DNA of 64,000 nt, taken from NCBI GenBank assembly GCA_914767715.1, contig OU612072.1, positions 2,912,001 to 2,976,000 on the forward strand. The letters are read 5' to 3'. Positions 63,241 through 64,000 of the stretch are shown in pieces. The position numbers were made by a program, and so were the translations under genes. This DNA is from Membranipora membranacea (Eukaryota > Bryozoa > Gymnolaemata > Cheilostomatida > Membraniporidae). Numbering within the stretch: the stretch's first letter is position 1; every line of letters starts with the position of its first letter. Under the pieces are notes generated by a model. The model did no database searches. It had not been told where the DNA came from and saw nothing but the letters and a program-made list of their open reading frames with translations.

Positions 63241-64000
63241 AATTTGAACTGTTTTTTAATGTATTGTTGTGTCTTGTCCAGGTTTAATGCCCAATTGCTT
63301 GGAAATGGACGCTCAAGTTTTTTTTATATAAGCATGCACATGACACTGGGAGCTGGATTAGTGGAATTTCCCATAAAAATACATGTCATGTTTTGCAAAA
63401 ATTAAGCCAATCAAGCTGCGGTCCCTCTCCCGAAGAGCAACTGACTCATTGTGTGCAGAACTGTAGAATGTTCTAAAACGAACATTGGGAGAATGATAAA
63501 CATAAATGTTTTGGACGGTATCTGTGAGGTTTTTGGTCTTTGGGAAATCCAGCATGATACCTGGATCAGGTTATACAGCGATAATTTGCACCTTAGAATG
63601 TGTACATTGGACAGGTGCCAAGATTTTGATAAATTTGCTTGATGATAAAAATAGATCCTTTTGTAAGCATTGCTCAGTGGAATATCGTGATACGGAACTT
63701 GTCATGATGATAAAACCCTAATGAAACCTTGAGCCTAAAGTTTACACCCTAGACAGGGTTTACACTGTCAGCAGTTGTGTTTGTAATAGTTAATGTCACA
63801 ATGGGAAATATGCTGCTGAGACATTTATATTATTGTGTTTGCAGCCAGAAGCCGATATTTAGCTGTTTAACTGTGAAAGTTCCGAGTGACGAATTTCAAA
63901 TTTCACTTGATTTGCTTCTTGCCCTATGAATGTTTTACGACCTCTGCAGAGTTATCCGAACAGAAAATTTGGTGGTTCCTTTGGCCTTGCGAGATTCATT
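63241..64000. other. 5' flank of ZAR1-like B
   Basis: No coding exon recognised. Bases about 63455-63575 resemble 60985-61105, which lies upstream of ZAR1-like A, in the same orientation. Confidence 0.45.

Noticed and set aside
1-64000. tRNA, rRNA, bacterial operons or phage-type systems
   Set aside because: I looked for tRNA A/B-box-like pairs, Shine-Dalgarno-led gene runs and similar signs and saw none I could support; the genes are spliced animal genes.

Overview
This window is eukaryotic nuclear DNA from an invertebrate animal. It is AT-rich. Its genes are split into many short exons by GT-AG introns of roughly 50-1,800 bp. The protein families are animal ones: a B3GAT glucuronyltransferase, RING/B-box/propeller TRIM-like proteins, an ATF/FOS-type bZIP, a GLB1L-type beta-galactosidase, a VRK kinase and ZAR1-like 3CxxC zinc fingers. 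The compact, intron-dense layout would fit a sponge or another early-branching invertebrate. That placement is inference; no marker here fixes the species. I rebuilt gene models by joining exons across GT-AG sites and checking that every phase closes. Seven models close exactly: B3GAT 333 aa; TRIM copies 626, 622 and 625 aa; bZIP 286 aa; GLB1L 652 aa; ZAR1-like B 186 aa. The VRK model closes for 334 aa but its 3' end is unresolved.

Layout. (1) 199-3910, minus strand: complete B3GAT gene, 8 exons; a broken partial copy lies in opposite orientation at 6657-7095, and a LINE remnant lies between them. (2) 8252-29991, minus strand: three tandem, intact TRIM-like genes, each with 8 exons of nearly identical lengths. 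The duplicated unit also carries the 5' flank of the neighbouring bZIP gene. (3) 31741-35726, plus strand: a bZIP transcription factor gene with a possible alternative first exon. (4) 36525-37181, minus strand: a weak three-exon orphan model. (5) 37487-48776, minus strand: a 16-exon beta-galactosidase-like gene. (6) 50990-52815, minus strand: a 5'-truncated non-LTR retrotransposon with a nearly intact reverse transcriptase. (7) 53393-58469 or further, plus strand: a VRK-family kinase. (8) 59135-63240, minus strand: two ZAR1-like 3CxxC zinc-finger genes in tandem.

The most interesting part is the TRIM array. The three copies encode identical RING and B-box exons, while the coiled coil and especially the loops of the C-terminal propeller differ by substitutions and indels. 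That pattern resembles a constant effector module joined to a varying recognition module. Copy 2 carries a 377-bp insertion with inverted termini and a TTAA target duplication, which the matching site in copy 1 lacks. The genes are otherwise unrelated neighbours; nothing suggests an operon or a shared pathway.
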